Below, piece by piece: positions 1 through 5,691 of a stretch of DNA of 5,691 nucleotides. This stretch comes from Syntrophomonadaceae bacterium. GTDB lineage: Bacteria > Bacillota > Dethiobacteria > DTU022. A model generated the notes under the pieces. That model worked only from the letters and a program-made list of their open reading frames with translations. It had not been told where the DNA came from and did not search any database. The stretch covers positions 1 to 5,691 of the forward strand of contig SKPU01000104.1 of NCBI GenBank assembly GCA_007119335.1, read 5' to 3'. The position numbers and the translations under genes were made by a program. Position 1 is the stretch's first letter. The number at the start of each line of letters is the position of its first letter.

Positions 1-1866
1 CCGGGAAATGTTAAGATGATTGAACCGACTCCTGCTGCTGCTGATCATGATTTGAGCAGAGCCCCGGCTCAAAAAGAAGCGCTCCAAATTATCAAAATAA
101 GAGGTTCTGTATCACGTGACGAACTTATTTCTTGGGATATAAGCAGTCAGACCATCCGTGCTTTAGAAAAAAAGGGCCTCATCAAAACTGTATCAGTCCG
201 CCCTGCCCGCAGGATAGAAGAAGACCGGCCTTCCCTGACCGAACCGCACCTCTTACGAGAAGAGCAGGTAAGCTGCTTTAATGAGGTCTGTGAAGCATTA
301 AACCGTGCCCACTCCCGCAGGATCCTTCTACATGGAATCACGGCGAGTGGTAAAACTGAAATATATCTGCAAAGCATTGCTTTCTGCCTGGAACAAGGCC
401 GCACAGCGATGATTTTAGTGCCCGAAATATCACTCACCCCCCAGATGATAGATCATTTTGAAGGCCGCTTTCCTGGGCGGGTCGCTGTTTTGCACAGCCG
501 GCTGACCGTATCTGAAAAGAACCGCCAGTGGCAGATGATTCTAAACGGAAAAGCCCGGGTTGTGCTGGGAGCGCGATCTGCTGTATTTGCCCCTCTTGAC
601 TCGATCGGACTGATTATCATTGATGAAGAACATGAAACCACTTACAAACAGGAAGAAGCGCCTCGTTACCATGCCCGTGATGTAGCCTGGTGGAGGATCC
701 GCTACCACAGGGGGGTGCTCCTTCTGGGCAGCGCCACGCCATCCCTTGAGAGTTATTACCGGACTATGGAAGGTGATACGCTGCTACTAAACATGAAAGA
801 ACGGGTTACCCCCACCCAGCTGCCTCCGGTAAATATTGTTGATATGCGCAAAGAACTTAAAGAAAAGCACCGTATGATTTTCAGCCGCCCGCTTCTCGAA
901 GAGCTAAACGGGGTAGTTGAGCGTGACGAACAAGCCTTGCTATTTATCAACCGGCGGGGCTTTGCCGGTTTCGTGCTATGCCGGGAATGCGGACATGTGG
1001 TAAGCTGTCCCTCTTGCGATGTATCGCTGACCCTGCATATGGATCGACAGTTGATGTGCTGTCACTATTGTGCTTATGAGGCGGCCGTTCCGCTGACCTG
1101 TCCGGATTGCCGGGGTGTCAAGATAAAATATTTCAGCGCAGGTACGCAGCGCGTGGAAGACGAGATCAAGAAACTCTATCCCGAAGTGCCCCTGATTCGC
1201 ATGGATCGGGATACCACCACCAGCAGAGAGGCGCACAGTCATTTTTACCGCCAATTCCGAGATCATAAAGCAAATATTTTGATTGGTACGCAGATGATCG
1301 CTAAGGGATTTGATTTTCCTGACGTTACCCTGGTCGGAGTGGTTGCCGCGGATACAACCTTAAACCTGCCCGACTTCAGGGCCCCCGAACGCACTTTCCA
1401 GCTCCTGACCCAGGTAGCGGGCCGCACCGCGCGCGGTCCGCGTGGCGGCAAAGTTATTGTGCAAACCTACCGTCCTAATCACCACAGTGTGGTTACGGCA
1501 GCTAATCATGATTACCGCACTTTTTTTGAAGCTGAACTTGAAACCCGGCGCCAACTTTCTTATCCGCCCTTCTCCGAATTACTGCGTTTTCTATTCAGCA
1601 GTGCCGATGAAGAGGCGGTTTTTGAAGCTGCTAACTGGTTTACTAATTTGCTCGGCCCAATTGCCGGTGAAGCAGAACTTTTGGGTCCAGCTCCGGCCTC
1701 ACTTTACCGCATCAAGGAACAATACCGGGTGCAAACTATTCTTAAAGGCAAAACCCTGAGAAAACTTGCTCCTAAAGTGAGGAAAATAATTCGAGAATAT
1801 CACAACCGAAAAGCGGTACAGCCAGTCCGCCTGGCAGTAGATTTTAACCCTCAAGTAGTGCTATAA
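1..1866 (+). CDS. priA: Primosomal protein N' (PriA), replication-restart helicase, 5'-truncated by window edge
   Basis: PriA is a superfamily 2 DNA helicase that recognises stalled forks and D-loops and reloads the replicative helicase. The frame is open to base 1, so the ATG at 16 is probably internal; family members are about 730-800 residues and 621 codons are visible. The missing part is the N-terminal 3'-DNA-binding domain. Visible in order: a winged-helix-like segment (about bases 60-200), Walker A GITASGKT (334-357), DEEH Walker B (622-633), GSATPS motif III (about 727-744), and a zinc module of four CxxC pairs (979-1110) whose spacing (2-5-2-14-2-9-2) matches that of E. coli PriA. 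Then come GTQMIAKGFDFP (motif V, 1285-1320) and motif VI, QVAGRTAR (1411-1434). Motif VI normally reads QVAGRAGR, so two small residues differ while both arginines remain. The C-terminal YPPF signature (about 1561-1572) is present. The gene ends 30 bp before def. Identification is secure. Confidence 0.97.
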   Translation, partial: PGNVKMIEPTPAAADHDLSRAPAQKEALQIIKIRGSVSRDELISWDISSQTIRALEKKGLIKTVSVRPARRIEEDRPSLTEPHLLREEQVSCFNEVCEALNRAHSRRILLHGITASGKTEIYLQSIAFCLEQGRTAMILVPEISLTPQMIDHFEGRFPGRVAVLHSRLTVSEKNRQWQMILNGKARVVLGARSAVFAPLDSIGLIIIDEEHETTYKQEEAPRYHARDVAWWRIRYHRGVLLLGSATPSLESYYRTMEGDTLLLNMKERVTPTQLPPVNIVDMRKELKEKHRMIFSRPLLEELNGVVERDEQALLFINRRGFAGFVLCRECGHVVSCPSCDVSLTLHMDRQLMCCHYCAYEAAVPLTCPDCRGVKIKYFSAGTQRVEDEIKKLYPEVPLIRMDRDTTTSREAHSHFYRQFRDHKANILIGTQMIAKGFDFPDVTLVGVVAADTTLNLPDFRAPERTFQLLTQVAGRTARGPRGGKVIVQTYRPNHHSVVTAANHDYRTFFEAELETRRQLSYPPFSELLRFLFSSADEEAVFEAANWFTNLLGPIAGEAELLGPAPASLYRIKEQYRVQTILKGKTLRKLAPKVRKIIREYHNRKAVQPVRLAVDFNPQVVL

Positions 1867-1867
1867 T
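1859..1867 (+). promoter_or_regulatory. Candidate extended -10 promoter for def-fmt-rsmB
   Basis: TGCTATAAT (1859-1867) matches the extended -10 consensus TGnTATAAT at every defined base, and it overlaps the priA stop codon (1864-1866). No good -35 hexamer sits 16-18 bp upstream; extended -10 promoters can work without one. Transcription would begin near 1873-1875, giving a leader of about 22-24 nt that still contains the def Shine-Dalgarno at 1881-1887. The position, just before a highly expressed gene, favours function, but a chance match in A/T-rich sequence at a stop codon is possible. Confidence 0.45.
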
Positions 1868-1896
1868 TAGCTTAACTTGAAGGGAGGCAGTGTGCT

Positions 1897-2409
1897 ATGG
1901 CTTTAAGAAAAATTCTCAATGACAACCACCCTGTCCTGCGCAGTCCTGCCCAGGAGGTTAAAAAAATAAACAGCGGTGTCCTGCGTTTGCTCGATGATAT
2001 GATTGAAACTATGCGTGATGCTGATGGAGTTGGCCTGGCTGCCAACCAGGTAGGCGTCCCAAAACGGCTTTTAGTTGCGTCTGCCGGTGAAGACGAAGTT
2101 TATGAACTGATTAATCCATACTGCGAAAATGAAGAAGGCGAAGAAGTTAGCATTGAAGGCTGTCTCAGTGTGCCCGGGTATTACGGAGAAGTTCCCCGCT
2201 CTGGGAAAATAGTGGTTAACGCCCTGAACCGCGAAGGCGAAAAGATTCGCTTAGAGGTGGAAGGACTGCAGGCCCGGATTTTACAGCATGAAATGGATCA
2301 CCTGGAGGGGATTCTTTTCACTGATAAAGCAGTGCGTATGGTCGATCCTGAAGAATTAAAAAGTGAAGACAGCAAAAGTGAGGACAGCAAAAGTGAGGAG
2401 AACAATTGA
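1897..2409 (+). CDS. def: Peptide deformylase (type 1-like) with acidic repeat tail
   Basis: This metalloenzyme removes the formyl group from N-formyl-methionine at the start of nascent proteins as they leave the ribosome. All three signature motifs are present in the 170-residue product: GVGLAANQ (residues 44-51, Gln51), EGCLS (87-91, metal ligand Cys89) and QHEMDH (130-135, ligands His131 and His135, catalytic Glu132). The ATG at 1897 is supported by AGGGAGG at 1881-1887 with a 9-nt spacer, and the N-terminus (ALRKILNDNHPVLR) fits the family. Family members are commonly about 150-170 residues. The last 16 residues (155-170) are a hydrophilic, mostly acidic tail built from three KSEDS-type repeats, which is not part of the catalytic fold. 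The gene follows priA by 30 bp and its stop overlaps the fmt start by 4 bases, so it is coupled to the enzyme that adds the formyl group. Iron is the usual metal in this family; the sequence does not reveal the metal here. Confidence 0.98.
   Translation: MALRKILNDNHPVLRSPAQEVKKINSGVLRLLDDMIETMRDADGVGLAANQVGVPKRLLVASAGEDEVYELINPYCENEEGEEVSIEGCLSVPGYYGEVPRSGKIVVNALNREGEKIRLEVEGLQARILQHEMDHLEGILFTDKAVRMVDPEELKSEDSKSEDSKSEENN
2359..2403 (+). repeat. Three tandem 15-bp repeats encoding KSEDS/KSEDS/KSEEN in the def 3' end
   Basis: Three contiguous 15-bp units lie at 2359-2373, 2374-2388 and 2389-2403, with consensus AAAAGTGARGACAGC. Units 1 and 2 differ at one silent base (GAA/GAG). Unit 3 differs from unit 2 at two bases, giving GAG for GAC and AAC for AGC. 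The unit is a multiple of three, so gain or loss of copies would keep def in frame. The first change in unit 3 creates GAGGAG, the apparent fmt ribosome binding site. Confidence 0.9.
2395..2400 (+). promoter_or_regulatory. Shine-Dalgarno for fmt, inside the def repeat
   Basis: GAGGAG lies 5 nt before the TTG at 2406. It supports the TTG as the fmt start over the in-frame ATG at 2430, which has no comparable purine tract upstream and would remove the first beta strand of the fold. The site lies inside def coding sequence, so ribosomes ending def translation would be in place to start fmt. Confidence 0.75.
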
Positions 2410-3362
2410 AAGCGCTTAAATTAATTTTTATGGGCACCCCTGAATTTGCCCTTCCTTCTTTAGATTTGCTCTATAAGTCTGAACACAGTTTAAACGGCCT
2501 GGTTACTCAACCGGATAAACCCGGCGGCCGTGGCCGTAAAGTTTGCTTTTCTCCAGCAAAAGAATGGGCATTAAAACATCAGGTTGAAGTGGCCCAACCG
2601 GAAAATCTGCAGGACCGTGATTTCTTAATCTGGTTAGAGGCAAAAAACCCAGATTTGATTGTCACAGTGGCTTACGGAAAAATACTGCCCCCCCAAATTT
2701 TAAGACTTCCTGCCTTGGGCTGCATTAATCTTCACGCGTCATATCTTCCCGCTTATCGTGGGGCTGCCCCTATTCACCGGGCAGTGATCAATGGAGAAAA
2801 GCAGAGCGGTGTGTCTGTTATTGAATTGATTTCCCAACTCGATGCCGGTGATATTATTATGCAGGAAAAAGAGGATATTTCACCTTACGACACCGCCGGG
2901 ATGCTTCATGATCGCCTGGCCTTAAAAGGTGCAGCGCTGCTGCTCAAAGCGATCGACGCCCTCGCTGAAGGAATGGCAAGCCCCCGGCCCCAGGATCCGG
3001 AACAGGCTACTTATGCGCCTTCACTGCGACCCGAGGAAGAACGCCTTGACTGGCGGCTTAGTCCAGTTGAGCTATATAATCGGATTCGTGGATTTAATCC
3101 CTGGCCGGGAGCTTACACTGTTTTTGCGGGAAAGCGCCTGAAGGTTTGGGAAGCAGCCAGGCCGGCGGAAGAAGAAGCTGTTCCTCTTGATCAGCCGCCC
3201 GGCACTATTCTTTCCGTCAGTGAAGGATCCCTGAGCGTTGCCACCGGAAAAGGCCCCCTTGCTTTACTCTACCTGCAGCCGGAAGGAAAAAAACGGATGG
3301 ATGCCGGTTCATTTTGCTGCGGATACCGGATCGAACCGGGGCAACGCCTGGATGGAGATTAA
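2406..3362 (+). CDS. fmt: Methionyl-tRNA formyltransferase
   Basis: Fmt transfers a formyl group from 10-formyltetrahydrofolate to Met-tRNA(fMet), producing the initiator tRNA used in bacterial translation. The 318-residue product matches the usual length of about 310-320. The N-terminal Rossmann-type formyltransferase domain starts with LKLIFMGTPEFALPSL. Catalytic residues align with E. coli Asn106, His108 and Asp144: Asn108 and His110 in INLHASYLP, followed by YRGAAPI, and Asp146 in QLDAGD. The C-terminal tRNA-binding OB-fold domain (from about residue 205) carries the typical GFNPWPGAY stretch and ends in a family-like LQPEGKKRM and GYRIEPGQRL. The start is TTG at 2406, with GAGGAG 5 nt upstream, and overlaps the def stop as TTGA (2406-2409). 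rsmB begins 5 bp after the stop. A run of seven C at 2688-2694 is in frame and does not disrupt the gene. Confidence 0.98.
   Translation: MKALKLIFMGTPEFALPSLDLLYKSEHSLNGLVTQPDKPGGRGRKVCFSPAKEWALKHQVEVAQPENLQDRDFLIWLEAKNPDLIVTVAYGKILPPQILRLPALGCINLHASYLPAYRGAAPIHRAVINGEKQSGVSVIELISQLDAGDIIMQEKEDISPYDTAGMLHDRLALKGAALLLKAIDALAEGMASPRPQDPEQATYAPSLRPEEERLDWRLSPVELYNRIRGFNPWPGAYTVFAGKRLKVWEAARPAEEEAVPLDQPPGTILSVSEGSLSVATGKGPLALLYLQPEGKKRMDAGSFCCGYRIEPGQRLDGD
3354..3357 (+). promoter_or_regulatory. Shine-Dalgarno supporting the GTG start of rsmB
   Basis: GGAG at 3354-3357, within the last codons of fmt, is 10 nt before the GTG at 3368. This is a somewhat long but workable spacing and the best purine tract near any rsmB start candidate. 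The alternative TTG at 3314 has no clear ribosome binding site and would overlap fmt by 49 bases. Confidence 0.5.
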
Positions 3363-3367
3363 CTGAC

Positions 3368-4741
3368 GTGAATCAAAAAACAGTTTTTAAGAAAAAAGGG
3401 CGGGAAGCGGCACTGCGAGCCCTGGTCCGGGTAGAAGAGGACGGGGCTTATTTAAACCTGGCTTTGCCTGCCCTGGTCAAGAATATGGATCCGGAAGAAA
3501 GAGCGCTCGCCGTGCACCTGGCGCGGGGCACCATGCAGCGCTTAAATACCCTGGACTGGTCCGTAAGCTTATTCTCGCATCGCCAGATTCATACCTTGAC
3601 GCCCTGGGTCCGCAATTTGCTGCGGCTCAGCGCTTACCAGCTTATTTACCTGGACCGGGTTCCTGTCTATGCTGTTGTTGATCAGGCTGTACACCTGGCC
3701 CGTCGTTTCGGTCACCGCGGTGTAGCCGGCCTGGTAAACGCTGTGTTGAGGAAGCTGGCCCGGGAAGCAGATAGTCTTCCCTGGCCGGAGCGCAAGCAGG
3801 ATCCGCTTCAGTATCTTTCTATAACCTACAGTCAACCGCAGTGGATTATTTCCCGGGTCATAGAACGTATGGGGTTGGAAAGGGCTGAACAGTGGTGCCG
3901 GTCCAATCTTGTGATCCCTAACCTGTCTGTGCGTCCCAATCAAATGCGTATAAGTCCTCAAGAATTGGTTGACAGGCTTGAGACTGAAGGTTTTCAGGCA
4001 GAACATAGCCGGCGAGTCCCGGGGCTTTTGCAGCTTACTTCCGGTGGTTCGCCGGCCTCGACAGGATTATTTAAAGCAGGCTTGTTTTCTATCCAGGGAG
4101 AGAGCTCAGCCCTGGTTGCACCCCTGCTAAACCCCCAACCGGAAGAGATGATTATAGATTTGTGCAGCGCACCCGGCGGGAAGACAACTCACCTGGCTGA
4201 ACTGTCTAAAGACCGCGGCCTGATCTATGCTGTTGATTTGCACCAAAGCCGTCTCCAGATGGTCAAAAAAGCCGTTCAGCGCCTTAAACTCCAATCAGTG
4301 AAGACTCTTTTGGCTGATGGACGCACAATTACCGGCGATAACTTTTCTGCAATCGCTGCTGCCCCTGCTGCCGTATTAGTTGATGCCCCCTGTTCCGGGC
4401 TCGGTGTGATCAGACGTTTACCAGAGATTAAGTGGCGCCGCAGCATGCAGGATCTGTCCGGTTTTCAGGAATTACAGGCAGAGTTGCTTCAGGCTGCAGC
4501 ACGCCTTTTACCGGTAGGTGGAAGACTGCTTTATTCGGTTTGCACCAATGAACCTGAAGAAACAGGGCAGGTAGTTGAGAGATTTAACCGTGAGCACCAG
4601 CAGTTTACCCTGCAGAAGGTCCCCGCCTTATTGCCTGCTCCCCTGCAAAGAGAACAGGAAAATCAATATACAGCTTCACTGCAGCCGGACCTGCATGGAC
4701 TGGATGGTTTCTTTATAGCGGTATGGATTAAAGAAAGATGA
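3368..4741 (+). CDS. rsmB: 16S rRNA (cytosine-967-C5)-methyltransferase RsmB
   Basis: RsmB (also Sun/Fmu) uses S-adenosylmethionine to make m5C at position 967 (E. coli numbering) of 16S rRNA. From the chosen GTG the product is 457 residues, close to the usual 430-450. The N-terminal part (about residues 8-145) is a NusB-like RNA-binding domain, with RNLLRLSAYQLIYLDRVP and a following VNAVLRKLAR. The C-terminal Rossmann methyltransferase has motif I DLCSAPGGKT (264-273; usual form DxCAAPGGKT), motif IV VDAPCSGLG with Cys342, and motif VI YSVCTNEPEE with Cys392. The two cysteines are 50 residues apart, as are Cys325 and Cys375 of E. coli RsmB; the second is the nucleophile and the first assists product release. 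The frame continues upstream to TTG 3314, which would add 18 residues (475 total). I prefer GTG 3368 because of its ribosome binding site and the non-overlapping layout. rsmB is the last gene of the + strand cluster here. Confidence 0.95.
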   Translation: MNQKTVFKKKGREAALRALVRVEEDGAYLNLALPALVKNMDPEERALAVHLARGTMQRLNTLDWSVSLFSHRQIHTLTPWVRNLLRLSAYQLIYLDRVPVYAVVDQAVHLARRFGHRGVAGLVNAVLRKLAREADSLPWPERKQDPLQYLSITYSQPQWIISRVIERMGLERAEQWCRSNLVIPNLSVRPNQMRISPQELVDRLETEGFQAEHSRRVPGLLQLTSGGSPASTGLFKAGLFSIQGESSALVAPLLNPQPEEMIIDLCSAPGGKTTHLAELSKDRGLIYAVDLHQSRLQMVKKAVQRLKLQSVKTLLADGRTITGDNFSAIAAAPAAVLVDAPCSGLGVIRRLPEIKWRRSMQDLSGFQELQAELLQAAARLLPVGGRLLYSVCTNEPEETGQVVERFNREHQQFTLQKVPALLPAPLQREQENQYTASLQPDLHGLDGFFIAVWIKER

Positions 4742-4758
4742 ACTGCCGGGCAGGGTAG

Positions 4759-4798
4759 AAAAAACCTGGATTTCAAGCCAGTTAGAGGCAGATTTTTT
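4759..4798. terminator. Probable bidirectional intrinsic terminator between convergent genes
   Basis: The arms AAAAAACCTG (4759-4768) and CAGATTTTTT (4789-4798) pair at 9 of 10 positions around a 20-nt loop. Each strand therefore has an A-tract, a stem and a T-tract of six. An alternative inner pairing, CTGG (4766-4769) with CCAG (4778-4781), is also possible. The element lies 17 bp after the rsmB stop and 51 bp past the stop of the minus-strand gene, where a shared terminator is expected. The G/C part of the stem is short, so strength is uncertain. The rest of the 108-bp gap holds only two weak inverted repeats (4743-4753 and 4802-4823) and no gene that I can see. Confidence 0.5.
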
Positions 4799-4849
4799 GT
4801 GAACCAGTAAATAGTAATTGGTTTAAATAGCTGCAGAGCCGAAAGCATC

Positions 4850-5691
4850 TTACTTTTCTATCATTTCTTCGTAAACATCTAAAATATTTTCGTTTAATAC
4901 GATATCCACTATTTCAGGATCGAGATGAACTCCAGATACCCGCGTTAATTCTTCCTTAACTTCAGGAATCGATTTCACTACCCCGTAAGGCCGTTCCCAG
5001 AGCATAGCATCAACAGCATCAGCAAGGGCAATGATCCGGGCACCCAGGGGAATGCTATCTCCGCTCAGGCCGTTTGGATACCCAGAACCATCGTACTTTT
5101 CATGATGGTGCATAACCATGGGAACGGTATCCAGTAGAAATTCCACCGGAGAAAGTATTTCCGCTCCGATGACAGAATGTTTTTTTACCATGTTATATTC
5201 TTCTTTGCTTAGAGCGCCATGCTTTCTCAGAACATGTTCAGCAACTCCGATCTTCCCGATATCATGCAGATTGGCAGCACGGTAAAGCTGAAAAAGGCCC
5301 TTTTCATCCATCTTCAAACTTTCCCCTATCGTCCAGACCAGGCGGGCTACACGCTCCTGATGGCCTTTGGTATAAGAATCTTTGGCGTCAACAGCAGCAA
5401 CCAGGGAATCAACGGTTTCCTTATAATGTTTTTGGATATTCCGGTAGACTTTTTCTATGTCTTTCTCCAAAGATTTATTAGCAAGCTGAAGCTCGCTTAT
5501 TTTATTTTTAATTGATCGTGATTCATTTCGCCGGGAAATTCCTTTCCTGACAACCTCCCGGACCGACTCATACTCAAACGGTTTAATCAGATAGTCCAGT
5601 GCGCCTAACCGCAAAGCATTTGTTGCAGTTTCAATTGATGCATAAGCAGTGATCATGATTGCTTCAGTATTCGGCGCTTTTTCTTTGACTA
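4850..5691 (-). CDS. Response regulator with HD-GYP domain, predicted cyclic-di-GMP phosphodiesterase, 5'-truncated by window edge
   Basis: This is a two-component output protein predicted to hydrolyse cyclic di-GMP. The frame is open to base 5691, so the N-terminus, including the phospho-acceptor Asp, is outside the window; the Met codon at 5654-5656 is internal. Numbering from that Met, residues 1-27 are the end of a receiver domain: MITAYAS with the conserved Thr3, and YLIKPF with the conserved Lys25. Residues about 44-80 form a charged, probably coiled-coil linker. The HD-GYP domain runs from about 84 to 268. His99, His131, Asp132, His160, His184, His185 and Asp213 fall at the spacings of the metal ligands of the Persephonella marina HD-GYP enzyme, and Lys135 and the DGSGYP loop (189-194) are present. 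Tyr95 replaces the Glu linked there to a third metal, suggesting a two-metal site. The usual RPYR/K motif reads RPYG (222-225). No sensor kinase is visible. The gene converges on rsmB with a 108-bp gap. Confidence 0.93.
   Translation of the reverse strand, partial: VKEKAPNTEAIMITAYASIETATNALRLGALDYLIKPFEYESVREVVRKGISRRNESRSIKNKISELQLANKSLEKDIEKVYRNIQKHYKETVDSLVAAVDAKDSYTKGHQERVARLVWTIGESLKMDEKGLFQLYRAANLHDIGKIGVAEHVLRKHGALSKEEYNMVKKHSVIGAEILSPVEFLLDTVPMVMHHHEKYDGSGYPNGLSGDSIPLGARIIALADAVDAMLWERPYGVVKSIPEVKEELTRVSGVHLDPEIVDIVLNENILDVYEEMIEK

Noticed and set aside
1442..1759. 105-codon + strand frame inside the priA 3' part
   Set aside because: It is an alternative frame of conserved PriA sequence, with no family resemblance and no ribosome binding site.
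2688..2694. Run of seven C in fmt as a possible slippage or phase-variation site
   Set aside because: The frame is intact, the tract is short, and fmt is a housekeeping gene with no reason for phase variation. At most it is a sequencing-error risk.
3075..3080. TATAAT inside fmt as an internal promoter
   Set aside because: It lacks an upstream TG and a spaced -35 and encodes the conserved ELYNRI stretch, so protein constraint explains it. It is also far from the next start.
3569..4006. 145-codon open frame on the minus strand
   Set aside because: It lies wholly antisense to the well-supported rsmB, has no recognisable domain or ribosome binding site, and its composition follows the overlying codons.
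4802..4823. Inverted repeat AACCA...TGGTT in the convergent gap
   Set aside because: Only five paired bases with a 10-nt A/T-rich loop and no T-tract after it on either strand; too weak to call an operator or terminator.
5219..5515. 98-codon + strand frame opposite the HD-GYP regulator
   Set aside because: It is the antisense of a clear HD-GYP domain; its hydrophobic look comes from complementing charged coiled-coil codons.
1..5691. CRISPR array, tRNA/rRNA gene, insertion sequence or attachment site
   Set aside because: I looked for direct repeats with spacers, conserved RNA stems, transposase motifs and terminal inverted repeats on both strands and saw none; almost all of the window is coding sequence of known families.

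Overview
This window looks like an ordinary chromosomal housekeeping region from a Gram-positive-type bacterium, most likely a Bacillota member of the Clostridia kind. The evidence is the gene order priA-def-fmt-rsmB on one strand with almost no space between genes, strong purine-rich ribosome binding sites, use of TTG and GTG starts, roughly balanced base composition, and Clostridia-like protein sequences. The genus cannot be named from the sequence alone.

Layout: positions 1-1866 (+) hold the 3' five-sixths or so of priA, the primosomal replication-restart helicase, whose 5' end lies outside the window. A near-perfect extended -10 element overlaps the priA stop codon and may give the next genes their own promoter. 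def (peptide deformylase, 1897-2409), fmt (methionyl-tRNA formyltransferase, 2406-3362) and rsmB (16S rRNA m5C methyltransferase, about 3368-4741) follow on the same strand. def and fmt overlap by 4 bases and fmt and rsmB are 5 bases apart, so translational coupling is likely. A 108-bp gap (4742-4849) holds a nearly symmetric A-tract/hairpin/T-tract that can serve as a bidirectional terminator. On the minus strand, from the right window edge to 4850, is the 3' part of a response regulator with an HD-GYP output domain, a predicted cyclic-di-GMP phosphodiesterase. Its receiver domain is cut by the window edge.

How the genes work together: Fmt formylates initiator Met-tRNA and Def removes the formyl group from nascent proteins, so they are the two ends of the bacterial N-formyl-methionine cycle. 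RsmB modifies the small-subunit rRNA. PriA belongs to replication restart and is a customary operon neighbour rather than a pathway partner. The HD-GYP regulator is an independent, convergently transcribed signalling gene.

I saw no sign of a new defence, mobile or biosynthetic system. The most unusual details are a three-copy 15-bp in-frame repeat that makes an acidic tail on Def and also supplies the fmt ribosome binding site, the promoter-like element on the priA stop codon, and the loss of conserved ligand-contact residues in an otherwise catalytically intact HD-GYP domain.
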